DNA of 64,000 nt from Apodemus sylvaticus (lineage: Eukaryota > Chordata > Mammalia > Rodentia > Muridae), in the NCBI RefSeq assembly GCF_947179515.1, contig NC_067495.1:93068923-93132922 (forward strand), written 5' to 3'. The notes under the pieces are model-generated. The model saw only the letters and a program-made list of their open reading frames with translations. It was not told the DNA's origin and did not search any database. Position 1 is the stretch's first letter. Each line of letters opens with the position of its first letter. The position numbers were made by a program, and so were the translations under genes. This document shows positions 1 to 10,431 of this stretch, one piece after another.

Positions 1-807
1 GAATGCTGAGGTAATACTGATAAGTCTGACTTTATATGTTACTTGATCATTCTCAGTTACTACTCTTAATATTTCTTTGTTTACTGCATTTGATGTTTTG
101 ATTATTTTGTGCCAGGAATACTTTCTGTACTGGTCCAGTATGTTTGAAGTATATTCATGGCCAATTCTCTCTTTAGGTTAGGGCAGTTTCCTTCTATAAT
201 TTTGTTGAAGGTATTTCCTGTCCCAATAAGGTGTAAATCATCATTCTTTTCTACACCTATAATCCTTAGGTTTGGATTTTTCATTGTCTCCTGGATTTGC
301 TGGATCTTTTGGCTTACAAACTTTTCACATTTTGCATTTTTTGACTGTTGTGACAATGCTTTCTATATAATCTTCAAAACCTCAAATTCTTTCTTCTATC
401 ACTTGTATTCTATTGCTGATGTTTGCATCTATGACTCCTGATTTCATTCCAAGGTTTTCTATCTCCCATAATTTTCTCCCTTTCAGTTTGCTTAGTTGTA
501 TGTGTTGCTGTTTTTAGATTCTCGATGGTTTTGTTCACTTTCTTCTCTGATTTCTGTACTCATGTAATAATTTAACCATTTTTTTTGTTGCTGTTTGCTG
601 TGTAAGGGCTTCTGCATGTTGATCCATGTTCTCCTGTATTTCTATGAGTGATTTTTGGGTTTTCCCTTAAAGGGCTTTTACCTGTTCACACATGTTCTCC
701 TGTATTTCTTTAAGTGATTTTGTTTTTCCTCTTTAAGGAATGCTACCTTTTGACCCATGTTGTCCTGTAATAATTTAAGGGATTCATATTTGTTTTCTCC
801 TTAAGGG
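1..807 (-). mobile_element. Ancient L1 ORF1 remnant (array unit, left arm)
   Basis: Read on the - strand, this is the middle and C-terminal part of an old L1 ORF1. A frame at 102-356 encodes the pre-RRM/RRM stretch with NLRIIGVEKNDDL and NTFNKIIEGNCPNLKRE, which match the younger ORF1 copies here (NLRIIGIDESEDL, NIFNKIMEEDFPNLKRE). Positions 600-800 hold the degenerate repeats of the coiled coil. Stops and frameshifts make it non-coding. It continues past the left window edge and is interrupted at 808 by provirus 1; its 5' continuation resumes at 6,504. The mirror copy on the right arm is 53,340-54,089 plus 57,600-57,720. Confidence 0.85.
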
Positions 808-813
808 CTTCTG
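808..813. repeat. Target-site duplication of provirus 1 (left copy)
   Basis: CTTCTG directly abuts the TG end of the LTR at 814 and is repeated at 6,504-6,509 directly after the CA end. A 6-bp duplication is what the IAP/betaretroviral class makes. The uninterrupted target is visible at about 53,350-53,370. Confidence 0.9.
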
Positions 814-1131
814 TGTTGAGCGCCTATCATCTTGCCAGCAAGAAGGATGCACGGCTACAGGATCCTTCTGTGCACACTCTTTTATTGTATACCTTTTCTG
901 AGCAGGGGATCCCGCTGGAGGAAAAGGCACAGCTTATACATGCTAGGAGACTCATGTCGCTACCTGATTGCTGCAGGTGTCAATGCCTTATTAGCATGCC
1001 TCCTAGACCGGGCTGTGGTAAACTTGGGTCATGCGCACTGTGTCCTTCGGGGTGGACAATAGCCGTGTCCTGCTGACTTATGCACAAGAAACCGGCCCCA
1101 TCTTTGTGCGTGGTACGGGCAGCTGCCAACA
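814..1131 (-). repeat. 3' LTR of provirus 1
   Basis: The 318-bp LTR has TG...CA ends when read on the - strand. A polyadenylation signal AATAAA lies at 881-886 (- strand) and a degenerate TATA region near 925-935. Just outside the LTR (1,132-1,141) is a purine-rich tract on the - strand that serves as polypurine tract. Its partner LTR is 6,188-6,503. Confidence 0.88.
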
Positions 1132-1417
1132 TCTCCCCATCTCAAATAATATAAAGAACAAGTCGATCAACCATTGGGCTCTTGTTGAACCCTCAGGGTT
1201 CAAGACTTTGAGTGGATATGACAAGGGCAAGGCACCTTCCTGCGTGCAATGGGACTAACCCTGCTGGGTGCAAAGGCTGCTTCGATGTGTAGGACACCCA
1301 ATGCTAGTGCAATGTTTCAAGAGACTCAGGGTGCATGGGCTGTCTGAACATGAGCTCATTGTCAATCTTTGAGCATGTTTAACCAGACCGAGGGAGACAT
1401 GCCCAATTCGAGTGCAG

Positions 1418-1708
1418 TTAGGGCTTGTGCAATGACCACTTTGTCACGTTGCTGTTGGGCACGCAACCTACACACCAACCACAGCAGAAAACTGTCCGTC
1501 CGCATAAAAGCATGCCAACCCCAATTACTCCCGACCATTCCTTAAAGTGGGTCATAGCCAATATAATCCAGGAAGATAGTCCCTCTGGGAGAGAAGCATC
1601 AAGTTGTGTTGAATTCACAGTCACAATGGCCACACGCAGTTGTTCCATCAGGGCATCAAATTCACCAGTCCAATTTCTGAAAAGATACTTAGACATTTGT
1701 TTAGACAA
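1418..1708 (-). pseudogene. env TM remnant of provirus 1
   Basis: A 96-codon open stretch resembles the C-terminal ectodomain and membrane region of the provirus 2 envelope. Shared motifs are LPEGLSSWI followed by FKEW and a Cys-rich hydrophobic segment; the provirus 2 counterpart reads LTEGLSSWI...FKEW. There is no usable start or upstream continuity, so it is a broken TM fragment. It lies between the 3' LTR and the remains of SU. Confidence 0.7.
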
Positions 1709-1795
1709 ATTCGCAGCACTTGTAAAATTTACATATTGAATGTTGGTAATGCATAAACTAGAATATTTCTACTGACATCCCACTTGGGCTAGCTG

Positions 1796-2140
1796 CTACA
1801 AGGTCTCAATTTGTTCTTGTATTAAATCAATTCTTTGGTTTATAACCAATAAGCCTCCTTTCAGTTGACCATAAAGGCTCACTTGTACATCAATTTTATG
1901 AGCAACACTAGATGACTGATTACTCAGGGCAAGAGCCCTTTGGCAAATTGTAAAAGGATTAAAAGTATAATTTATAAGTTGATCATTGTCAGCTCTGCTA
2001 ACTGAGTTGATCCCATGTGATTTTATAGCCACCTGTTGATTATAAATAAGATATCTAGCTTTTCCTTCAGAAGAGCCATTTATGAAAACAATGTCCCAAA
2101 ATGAATCATAGTTATATGCACATATTTTGATTTTTTAAAT
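1796..2140 (-). pseudogene. Probable env remnant of provirus 1
   Basis: A 78-codon open stretch (1,796-2,032) and its upstream continuation lie between the TM remnant and integrase, where env should be. The reading is rich in Asn and Ser with polar heptad-like spacing, which could be an SU/TM junction, but I see no decisive motif. The assignment is by position and is inference. Confidence 0.4.
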
Positions 2141-2420
2141 TAGAAATATGAGTATCAATTATCTGTAAAAGTTAATTAAGTCCTTTAGAATGAACATCAT
2201 TATGTGGTACATCAAGAACAAATCTTTATAATTTGATGTATATAAAAATGTAAAATTGTTTTTTAAGCCATTACTTTTTGATGATATGAATAATAAATGT
2301 GCTTGTATATCTGAATGTTTCTATATACCCTCTTTGGGATACACACTTTATGTGTCTTGTCCCAAAGGGTCCTGTCTAGGCACCTTTTTTAAAGATTAAA
2401 TTATAGATAAGTATATTGTA
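2141..2420. other. AT-rich spacer in provirus 1, nothing recognised
   Basis: This AT-rich stretch between env remnants and integrase has no open frame of note and no recognised motif. It is presumably decayed env or a deletion junction. Confidence 0.4.
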
Positions 2421-2427
2421 GCTGTCT

Positions 2428-3860
2428 TTAGACACACCAGAAGAGGGCAAATGCTATGCCATCCTTAGGGGTGCAACCACAGCCAATTCCCCCTTTTTGT
2501 TTTATTAAGCATTCTTTTAAGGTGTAGTGGGCACGCTCTACAATGCCCTGACCTTGGGGGTTATAAGGAAGTCCATGATTTAACTGTACATTTATGTATT
2601 TGCAGAAAGACTGGAACGACTGAGCAGTATAAGCTGGACCATTATCTGTTTTTAACTGACAAGGCTGTCCCCCAGGCAGCGCATGCTTCAAGGCAATGTC
2701 CAATCACATTGCAAGCCTTCTCTCCACTCATGGCATTGGCATGGATAATGCCAGAGCATGTATCCACAGAGACATGAACATACTTTAAGGTTCCAAACTC
2801 AGATATATGAGTCACATCCATCTGCCATAATTTTAGGGGCAATAGGCCTTTTGGATTAACTGTTAGACGCGGGGGATGGTAAAAAACTATACATTGTAGG
2901 CACTCCAGCACAAGCTGTCGTGCATCTGCACGGGAAAGATGGAATTTTTGTTGTAATGTCCTAGCTGAAATATGAAATTGCTGATGAAATTTTCGTGAAG
3001 CTTCCAGGGATGAGGCCAGGAAGGTGTATCGATCAACAAGGTCATTGCCCTTATTCAGTGGGCCTGGCAGACCAGAATGGGCTCTAATATGTTGTATAAA
3101 AAATTTTGAATCCCTGGACCAGATAATTTTCTGTAATTCCTTCATAAGATGACTTACCATACTAGTAGGTTTTATGGAGCCAGCCACTTCTAATATCTTA
3201 ACAGCATTTACCATATAAGATGAATCCGAATGTAAATTAAATGGAAAAGAGCATTTTTTGAAAACTTCTAACACAATTTGTAACTCAAACACCTGTGGGG
3301 AGCCAGGCTGATATTGGCACAAAACGAGCTCATTGTGCTCGATCATATAAGTTCCACAACCTGTTTTAGATCCGTCTGTAAATATATTTGGGGCACCCGA
3401 CAAGGGTGCTTATGTAGTTACTTTTAGAAACACCACAGGATGCTCCTTAAAAAATGAAAGCAAAGGATGTCTGGGATAATGATTATCTATTAATCCATAA
3501 AACCAGGAGTGCAATATGACCCAGTCATCAATCGTCCCACACAAAACTTGCACCTGAGAAGCAGTATAGGGAATGATCAGTAATGTAGGATTCTTCTCAA
3601 AAAAACTGTATACATTGTTGTATCCCTAGAAGGGCCAATTTAGCAACCGCAGTAGGGTACTGATCAATAGATTTTGCTGGTGAGGCTCTAGGCTGCAAAA
3701 AGGTAGACAAAATGCATAAAGCAGTTTACTCTCCTTCTTTGCAGTGAAACAACACTGTGTCTTGTAACTCTTGTTCTACTCTTTTGAGGGCTACTCTAGC
3801 CTCCTGTGTAAATATTCGGGGTGAATCTATGGCTGGATTTTAATGCCTTTATAATTTCTA
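2428..3860 (-). pseudogene. pol: pol remnant: RT connection, RNase H and integrase of provirus 1
   Basis: Two overlapping frames cover it, 2,642-3,403 and 2,428-2,703, offset by a frameshift near 2,680. RNase H is seen as IFTDGSKTGCG, then DSSYMVNAV, then HIRAHSGLPGPL. Integrase follows with a zinc-binding region, WQMDVTHISEFG (first Asp), then TDNGPAYT (second Asp) and NPQGQGIVERAH (catalytic Glu). Upstream, 3,403-3,860 is RT connection in broken frames. The polymerase palm is absent because segment X begins near 3,861. Without PR and palm, and with the frameshift, it is inactive. Confidence 0.88.
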
Positions 3861-5560
3861 TATAGCCTTGTTAATGTTTTATAGATCTAAGTTTGAAACT
3901 TTATTTTGAACCACATCTGTATGAATCTGTTAAAAATGTTCTTTTGGCCAAAACTCTCTATGTGAAGCCTGTAAGATAAGTCCAGACCTATACACATCAA
4001 TCTTGCAAGGAGTAGCCTGTAACCAGATCCCACTGTATGATGGTCAAATAACAAAAGGAACTTGTAATATCAAAGCATTACTACAATTTTTTGAAATCAA
4101 ATCCCAGTTTTAAACAATCTTTTCTCCTTAAAATTAATGGAAAACATATTACTTTCATATTTTAAAGTTTGTCTATCAGCTTCTGTATTTGAGTGTATGA
4201 CAGTGTAACTTATTGTAGAGACATTATTTTAAGTATTATTTTTAATAAGTCTGAGTTCTAGGATAAGAATCACATAAAACATTATGTCAATTTAGAAATA
4301 CCTTAGAGACCTGTATTTCATGGCTTCTGTCATGCCACGTGTTGCTTAAGATAGCTTTAACCCTAAATTGTCAGTTTTAAACTTACCCTTTGTTACCATC
4401 ATTATATTTTTTAAATCATGTCCAATAACTTATGAGTCAATACTCTATAATCAAGGCATGTAAAACATTTATACCTTTAAGACCAACTAGAAATAAAAAT
4501 AAAGTGATTATACAAATCTCATTAATTTAAACCAAATACATATATATTTTTCCAGCTGTAATTTCAGGGCAATAAAGCACCTTGAACCCAACTATCACCA
4601 CGGTAGAAATTTTTCCAGGAGAATTAACCATTAATTTTGAGGCTGCTGGCCTCTTAAAAAGTAGCTTTTTTTTTTCTAGCTATGTTTAACTCATAGTTAA
4701 GAAAGTGAAGCACCTTTGATCATCTTCTTCTGTGTAAATTGTAGACTGGCAGGACTGCCAGTAGATAACGCTCTTTTTTTACCCTTTTATTTTTTCTTTT
4801 CAGCATATAACATAAACACAACAATCATTCCGCCACTCAAACAATAGACAACATGAATTGACACACATATAGACAAGTTTGGTGCACCAAGATAGGCAAC
4901 AGACAGAAATGGAACTTGATGTCCCAAAAAGATCCAAATACCTTAACCCTAAGAATATCTCCATTAGGATTCAGAGAGAAAATAGGATGTCTCCCATTTT
5001 CTTCTGTTTCTTGGAGAGTTTTGAAATTATCTTTTAACAATTATTATTAGTATTAATATTAGTATTAGTATTATACTTTTTAATAACATGTCCTGTACAT
5101 GGAAAAACTGCTTTTCAATAACCTGCTTTTTCTCTTGTTTAAGAGTTAACTTCTTATCTTCTTTTTCTTCTGGGAGTTCTGCCAGAGAAGGGAGGAAAGA
5201 GATAGTGGCAACCACTGACAGTTATTTTATAGTGTCTTGCTTTTTTAACCCATATTAGGTTCATAAAAAGAGAAAGATGTTTAAAAAATGTGAGACACGG
5301 TATCCTAGCCATGACCATGTGGAGAGAGGTATGAGGGGAGAAGAGCCCAGGGATTTCTTTATCCGGCTGTTTTAACTGTCTGTCTCTTTCACTTTTAGAA
5401 TCTTCTCTCTCTAAGATTGCTCAGAGCAGAGCCAGGAAAATTGGATGTGACAGGAGGAAAGCTTGTTGCTTTAAAAGTAGGGTTGTGAAATTTTTTGTAG
5501 TTTTCACTTAATTGCAAAGTTTATTTTTAGTTCATTACTATGTAAATCCTCTTTCCTTTT
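3861..5560 (-). other. Segment X of provirus 1 (unrecognised internal ERV sequence)
   Basis: About 1.7 kb of AT-rich sequence lies where protease and most of RT should be. A homologous block occupies the same place in provirus 2 (21,411-23,000), joined to RT connection at the same point, and a fragment recurs at 36,950-37,160. Short - strand frames (4,837-5,040 and 5,027-5,215) carry a Lys/Glu-rich stretch and a hydrophobic stretch that could be a membrane segment, but no motif identifies a family. It contains a small ATT-type microsatellite (5,041-5,075). Foreign env or a transduced host sequence are both possible. Confidence 0.65.
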
Positions 5561-6110
5561 GTTCTACCATGAACTTCCCCTTCCCCCTGCTCGCCCTGCC
5601 TTAATCTGCAGGGCAGGGCTAACTAGCCACACTCTCCTCTGTCTGTATAAGGCAGGGGATGGTGGCTTCCCACCCAGGCCCACATCTTTCTTCCTCATAT
5701 TTAGCTGCTTCCCCTTTTACCTCTTCCTCCTCTGACTCTGACAACTCCTGCTCAGAGTAACTGCTAGCCAGCTCTAAGGCTTGCAATTCTTTAAACGGAT
5801 ACAAAGTATCCTATCTGGGTGACTTGTACTTCATCCCCCGGGACAGGACTGCTTTTCCTTTTGGTGACATATCTTCCGCCTTTTGTATCTCTTTTACTTT
5901 TACTTTAACAAATTTTTCTTTTTGCGTGCTTACATTTTTTCACTTCGCTCCATTTCTGGCATACTCTCCTGAATATTTTTCTAACGGGAGCATGTCTCTT
6001 GGAGCTTATCTTTTAACTTCTATTTTTTCACTTCGCTCCGTTTCTGGCATGCTCACCTGCTAAAAGGAGCATGTCTCTCGAAGGAAGCTTACCTTTTAAC
6101 TTACCATCTC
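5561..6110 (-). pseudogene. gag: gag remnant of provirus 1
   Basis: The - strand encodes the acidic region after matrix. The frame at 5,619-5,804 holds LYPFKELQALELASS-like sequence (as MYPFKELQAL), a Ser/Glu run, and EEERCGPGW. This matches provirus 2 and the fragment at 36,511-36,987. The matrix start (MGASHS in provirus 2) and most of the leader are deleted, since gag lies within about 60 bp of the primer site. Capsid and nucleocapsid are not recognisable. Confidence 0.75.
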
Positions 6111-6167
6111 GCAGTTCTGAATCCTCTTCAGCACACTGAAGTGTCCCCTGGGTGCCAGAGATGTAGT

Positions 6168-6185
6168 TCCCGGGTTTCGGCACAA
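6168..6185 (-). promoter_or_regulatory. Primer binding site, tRNA-Phe type (provirus 1)
   Basis: On the - strand the 18 bases read TTGTGCCGAAACCCGGGA. By known family practice, IAP elements prime from tRNA-Phe with TGGTGCCGAAACCCGGGA, so 17 of 18 match. It starts 2 bases after the LTR end, the same spacing as in provirus 2. Confidence 0.88.
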
Positions 6186-6187
6186 TT

Positions 6188-6503
6188 TGTCGCGCGCCTA
6201 TCGTCTCTCCAGCAAGAACGATGCACAGCTACAGGATCCTTCTGTGGACACTCTTTATTGTACAGCTTTTCTAAGCAGGGGACACCGAAGAGGAAAAGGC
6301 ACAGCTTATATATGCTAGGAGACTCATGTCGCTACCTGATTGGTGCAGGTCTAAATGCCTTATTAGCATGCCCCGAGAGCGGGATGTGATAAACTTGGGT
6401 CATGTGCACTGTGTCCTTCGGGGTGGACAGTAGCCCGTGTCCTGCTGACTCATGCACAGGAAACTGACCCCATCATTGGGCACATTACTGGTGGCTGCCA
6501 ACA
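6188..6503 (-). promoter_or_regulatory. 5' LTR / promoter of provirus 1
   Basis: The 316-bp LTR with TG...CA ends is transcribed on the - strand. A TATA-like TATATAAG lies near 6,306-6,315 and AATAAA at 6,254-6,259, both on the - strand. It is homologous to 814-1,131 but clearly diverged. It directly follows the array L1 ORF1 after the CTTCTG duplication. Confidence 0.87.
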
Positions 6504-6509
6504 CTTCTG
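6504..6509. repeat. Target-site duplication of provirus 1 (right copy)
   Basis: CTTCTG immediately after the LTR end at 6,503 matches 808-813. The ancient ORF1 reads continuously across the two copies once the provirus is set aside. Confidence 0.9.
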
Positions 6510-7250
6510 CCTGTTGATCCATTTTCTACTTTACTTTTTAAAGTGAATTTTGTGTTTCCTGTTAACAGGCTTGTAACAGTTGACACATATTTTCCTGTAC
6601 TTCGTTAAGGGAGTGATTTATGTACTTATTGAAATCTTCTATCTGCATAAAGAGATGTGATTTTATATTCAGATCTTGCTTTTTTGGGGTGTTGTTGAAT
6701 CTAGGACTTGCTGTTTTTGGAGAACTTGGTTCAGATGATGCTATTTTTCCTTGTTTTCTGTTGGTAATTTACTTGCATTTGCTCTTTTTCATCTTGTTTC
6801 CTCTGGTGTTAACTGGTATTGCTGTCTCTAACTGTGGCTAATGTATCATGTTTCCTCTGTATCATTTCTCTTCGAAGCCCTGTTCTCTCTGTGTATACAG
6901 GTATTTACATTTTCTTGCTAGATCAGCTTTCTTGTGGTTGTATTTGTCTATGTAATTCTGGTGACAATCGTGTCTGTGTGCAGATGGAAATGGAAATTCT
7001 CCTGTGCCAGGCTGTTCCTAGCCTCTTATATCCTCAGTGTTTCAGTCTATTTTCTCTGATTAGTGGAAGTGGTCTTGCCTGTGTTATCTGTCCTCTCTTC
7101 CCGCATGAGTGGTTTGCTATCTCTTTGTACCACTTGAATATGACCCACTTTGGCAAAGGATGTTTCAAAGCCAGAGACAGAAATAAGAAGCAATGGTTCT
7201 TGCTTTAAAGGTCTGAAATTATTAACCAAAAAATAAATTTTCATGCTTCC
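6510..7250 (-). mobile_element. Ancient L1 5'UTR and start of ORF1 (array unit, left arm)
   Basis: On the - strand, about 450 bp of L1 5'UTR (7,250 to 6,793) lead to an ORF1 start at 6,790-6,792 (reading MKKSKCK; MAKSKCK in sister units). The coding start continues to provirus 1. A 129-codon frame on the + strand (6,819-7,208) is only the antisense of this UTR. Sister copies are at 24,780-25,200, 28,640-29,060, 40,661-41,040, 42,641-43,103, 52,611-53,067 and 59,716-60,122. Confidence 0.8.
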
Positions 7251-8040
7251 ATACACTGAAATACAATCTTAACTTGCTGCTGTGTACTGTGTTAAACACC
7301 ATTTATTTTCACTCAAATTTACCCCACCCTATTTCATGTCATATTTCACAGTTGGTAATACACTAAGGTCAATTCCTGCTGCCCATGTGAACTTGAATAT
7401 GAGTCTATACACTAGAATATAGAAAAGCTGGTAATTTGTTAAAACAGCCCTCCAAACAGCTTACACCTGAAACTTTATCCTCATAAGAGGTAGTGTATGA
7501 GGAACACATCCACTTAATCATTCTGGGAGTCTTGTCTTATATGGATAAAGAGATAAACACAATTGGTATGTGTTCATGAACTAAGTGTCCATATTTCTGT
7601 ACTGAAGTGTGCATTTCAGAGCATTGCTCATTTTGTATCCCTTACACTGTTCTTCCCTTGTCCATTTTTTTTTTTCAGATCCCTGAGATTTGGATAGTGG
7701 AAAGGTGTCATTGTGGTATCCTTTGGTATTTCACTTTCACTGTCACTTAATCTCTAAACACTGAAAAGTTATACACTTCAACAGAAACATTTTGGACTAA
7801 GGTTCCTAGCAATCTATGTGTATAAAAATAAGCATAAAAGGAAATGCTACACCATCCCCATGAGCAAAATTATAGTAGGCTCTATGCTATAACCTATGAA
7901 CTTCCTATCCACAAGCCTTTAACTCCAATTTCAGTACCAGATGTTAAAATCCCTCATGTTGACCAGGCCTCAAAACCACTAAGAGAGTGGATGTTTACAT
8001 CATAATGGTTGTATAATTGGATGTTTAATCATAATGGTTG
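7251..8040 (-). repeat. Array unit 'tail' (left arm, unit 1)
   Basis: This non-coding block precedes each ancient L1 5'UTR in the array. It is recognised by near-identical sequence at 25,200-26,272, 41,541-42,640 and 51,371-52,610. I recognise no repeat family or gene in it. Frequent stops in all frames make it non-coding. Confidence 0.75.
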
Positions 8041-8547
8041 AAAATGGAAGTAAATTATTATATGAAGAAATTGAAGATTTACATTTGTAATATTTCTGAA
8101 AATATTGAACAAATATATAGATAAACACATCATATATGAAAATATTCTTCGACTATTAAAGATAAAATGGTAGATAATCATGGCTAAATTGATTTTAAAA
8201 AGAAGTAAAAACGTGTTATGACAGGATTGAATATTTATATGATATATATTTCCTAAAAAATTGTAGGAAAATATATTATAGCATGACAAACATCAAGATT
8301 ATCATGGAAAAATATACAGCTAAAATGGTAGGTATAAAATAATTCTTTGTTCATTAATGGTGGTAAAATATTTTCTGATAAAATTGATGGTTTTCATGGA
8401 AAATAATTGTGATAAAAACTCAAGAAATATGTTGAAAAATAGGTTTGATTTATCTTTATCTAAGAAAATTATACACATACTTTCATAGGAATAAACTATT
8501 TCCAAACTGATTGAAAATGGAATATCAAATATTTTTCGATATTAAAG
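8041..8547 (-). repeat. AT-rich ~160-bp monomer block, part
   Basis: The - strand shows diverged monomers that begin with a box like CTACCATTTTATCTGTATAA and recur about every 160 bp. The block is cut by L1-A at 8,548 and continues at 15,555. The right-arm counterpart is about 51,110-51,370. Confidence 0.72.
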
Positions 8548-8561
8548 TTGAAGATTCTTTT
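8548..8561. repeat. Target-site duplication of L1-A (left copy)
   Basis: TTGAAGATTCTTTT lies next to the T-rich 3' end of the - strand L1. The other copy, TTGTAGATTCTTTT at 15,541-15,554, has one mismatch. The right arm reads through this site without interruption near 51,115. Confidence 0.8.
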
Positions 8562-8829
8562 TTTTAAGCTTAGTATTCCTTTATTTTTTCATTCAATATA
8601 ATTTATTTACATTTCAAATGATTTCCCCTTTTCTAGCCCCCCACTCCCCGAAAGTCCCGTAAGCCCCCTTCTCTTCCCCTGTCCTCACACCCACCCCTTC
8701 CCAATTCCCTGTTCTGGTTTTGCTGAATACTGCTTCACTGAGACTTTCCAGAACCAGGGGCCACTCCTCCTTTCTTCTTGTACCTCATTTGATGTGTGGA
8801 TGATGTTTTGGGTATTCCAGTTTTCTAGG
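8562..8829 (-). other. 3'UTR of L1-A
   Basis: The - strand segment downstream of the ORF2 stop is G-rich (the + strand shows C-rich runs near 8,636-8,705) and ends in a short A-rich tail. It matches the 3'UTR of L1-B at 50,332-50,579, including the typical purine-rich middle. Confidence 0.8.
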
Positions 8830-9175
8830 TTAATATCCACTTATTAGTGAGTGCATACCATGATTCACCTTTTGAGTCTGGGTTACCTCACTTAGTATGA
8901 CCTTCTCTAGCTCCATCCATTTGCCTAAGAATTTCATGAATTCATTGTTTCTAATGGCTGAATAGTACTCCATTGTGTAGATATACCACATTTTTTGCAT
9001 CCACTCTTCTGTTGAGGGATACCTGGGTTCTTTCCAACATCTGGCAATTATAAATAGGGCTGCTATGAACATAGTAGACCATGTATCCTTATTACATGGT
9101 GGGGAATCCTCTGGGTATATGCCCAGGAGTGGTATAGCATGATCTACTGGAAGTGAGGTGCCCAGTTTTTGGAGG
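8830..9175 (-). pseudogene. L1 ORF2 C-terminal fragment (L1-A)
   Basis: About 110 codons of the ORF2 C-terminus end at HGMHSLISGY and stop, as in L1-B (50,331). TMEYYSAIRNNEFMKFLGKW and the upstream IPLLGIYPEDSPPC are diagnostic. The frame then runs into the inverted 5' piece at 9,176, so the first few codons of the open frame (MGPPGDPDGG...) are not ORF2. Confidence 0.88.
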
Positions 9176-9763
9176 AACCGCGCACACCCGCCATCCGGGT
9201 CACCTGGCGGTCCCAATTAACAGTCATAGCCCTAGGGGAACTGTGCTCGGACCTTGGCCTCCCAGGCTTTTGCCTGGACTCAGGGCCTGGGAGGCCAGGC
9301 TAACCTTGTGTGCGCCAGCCCAGTTGGTGGATCGGCTGCACAGGGGAGTGAGCAGAACACAGGGGAGGTGACAGCAGCATACACTGTCTGCGCTCCCTGG
9401 CGGGTGCACACGGGCTCCATCTGGTCCACAGACACAAGGCCTCAGGCAGAAGCCCTCAGCTCAACTCTCTCCGCTTCCGGATCCAGATCAGCCTGGGCGG
9501 CCGCACCACATCTCCAGGTCCTGCAAGGGGCTAGCGGGGCTTCCGGGCGGCCAGCTAGGAGAAGTCGGTGTGCTCCAGTGAATCCAGCGGGACCCAGCGG
9601 GAGCCTTCGGGTGCCTGCTTCGGGATCTGAACAGCCTGGGCAGCAGCACCCTGTCTACAGGCAGTGCAGGGGGTAAGCTCTGCACCAGAGGCCAATGGGG
9701 AAGGGGCAGCTTGCACTGGTGAGTCCAGCACTGACAAGACCTAGGAACACCAGTGAGAACTAG
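9176..9763 (+). promoter_or_regulatory. Inverted L1 5'UTR inside L1-A
   Basis: A GC-rich 588-bp L1 5'UTR on the + strand leads directly to ORF1 ATG at 9,764. Its last ~277 bp (from 9,487) match the proximal 5'UTRs of L1-A and L1-B. Its first ~310 bp differ from the L1-A upstream module. By L1 biology it would carry an internal promoter; whether this one is active cannot be read. It starts sharply at 9,176 with no LTR or TSD in view. Confidence 0.8.
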
Positions 9764-10431
9764 ATGGCAAAAGGCAAACACAGGAACGTCACTAACAGAA
9801 ATCAAGGCAATATGGCAACATCTGAACCCAATTCTCCTCTACTAGCATGTCCTGGATACCCCATCACACCAGTAAAACAAGACTTGGATTTAAAATCACT
9901 GGTCCTGATGCTGGTACAGGAACACATGAAGGTCATACGTAAAGAAATTCAGGAGAAAATGGATCAAAAGTTAGAAGCCCTTGCAAGGGAACCACAAAAA
10001 TCATTGAAAGAAATCCAGGAGAATACAAAAGCCAACAAGGAGGAAACACAAAAAACACTTAAAGAAATACAGGAGAACTTTGGTCAACAGGCTGAGGTCA
10101 TGAAAGAGGAAACACAAAAATCTCTTAAAGAATTACAGGAAAGCACAAACAAGCAAGTGAAGGAGCTAAGCAAAACCATCCAGGATCTAAAATAGAAGTA
10201 GAAACAACTAAGTAAACTCAAAGGGAGACAACTTTGGAGATAGAAAGCCTTGGGAAGAAATCAGGGGACAGAGATGCAAATATCAACAACAGAATACAAG
10301 AGATAGAAGAAAGAATCTCAGATGCTGAAGATTCCATAGAAACCATGGACTCAACAGTTAAAGAAAATGCAAAATGCAAAAAGCTTGTAACCCAAAATAT
10401 CCAGGAAATCCAGGACACAATGAGAAGTTGA
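9764..10431 (+). pseudogene. L1 ORF1 N-terminal fragment (inverted piece in L1-A)
   Basis: The ORF starts at MAKGKHRN and runs through the coiled coil with repeated ETQKSLKEIQE-type blocks to a stop at 10,195, where a small deletion breaks the frame. The coil continues in another frame at 10,234-10,431 (ESLGKKSGDRDANINNRIQE). It stops abruptly just before the RRM, at the junction with ORF2 sequence on the other strand. RRM and C-terminal domain are absent, so it cannot make a working RNA-binding trimer. Confidence 0.85.

Larger units (their letters stand above)
814..6503 (-). mobile_element. Provirus 1: IAP-like (ERVK class) defective provirus
   Basis: This 5.7-kb provirus on the - strand is bounded by two LTRs of about 317 bp and a perfect 6-bp duplication. 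The order on the - strand is 5' LTR, tRNA-Phe-type primer site, shortened gag, unrecognised segment X, RT connection, RNase H, integrase, env remnants and 3' LTR. Protease and the catalytic half of RT are missing and X lies in their place, so the element could only have moved with proteins supplied in trans. The two LTRs differ at roughly 13-15% of positions by eye, so it is older than provirus 2. It is inserted in an ancient L1 ORF1 of the repeat array. Confidence 0.9.

Noticed and set aside
5027..5215. Hydrophobic C-terminal frame in segment X as a small membrane protein
   Set aside because: The Ile/Leu run is a translated ATT-type microsatellite, and the frame is not kept in provirus 2.
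6819..7208. 129-codon + strand open frame
   Set aside because: It is the antisense of an ancient L1 5'UTR. Similar antisense frames occur in sister units with different stops, so no gene is indicated.
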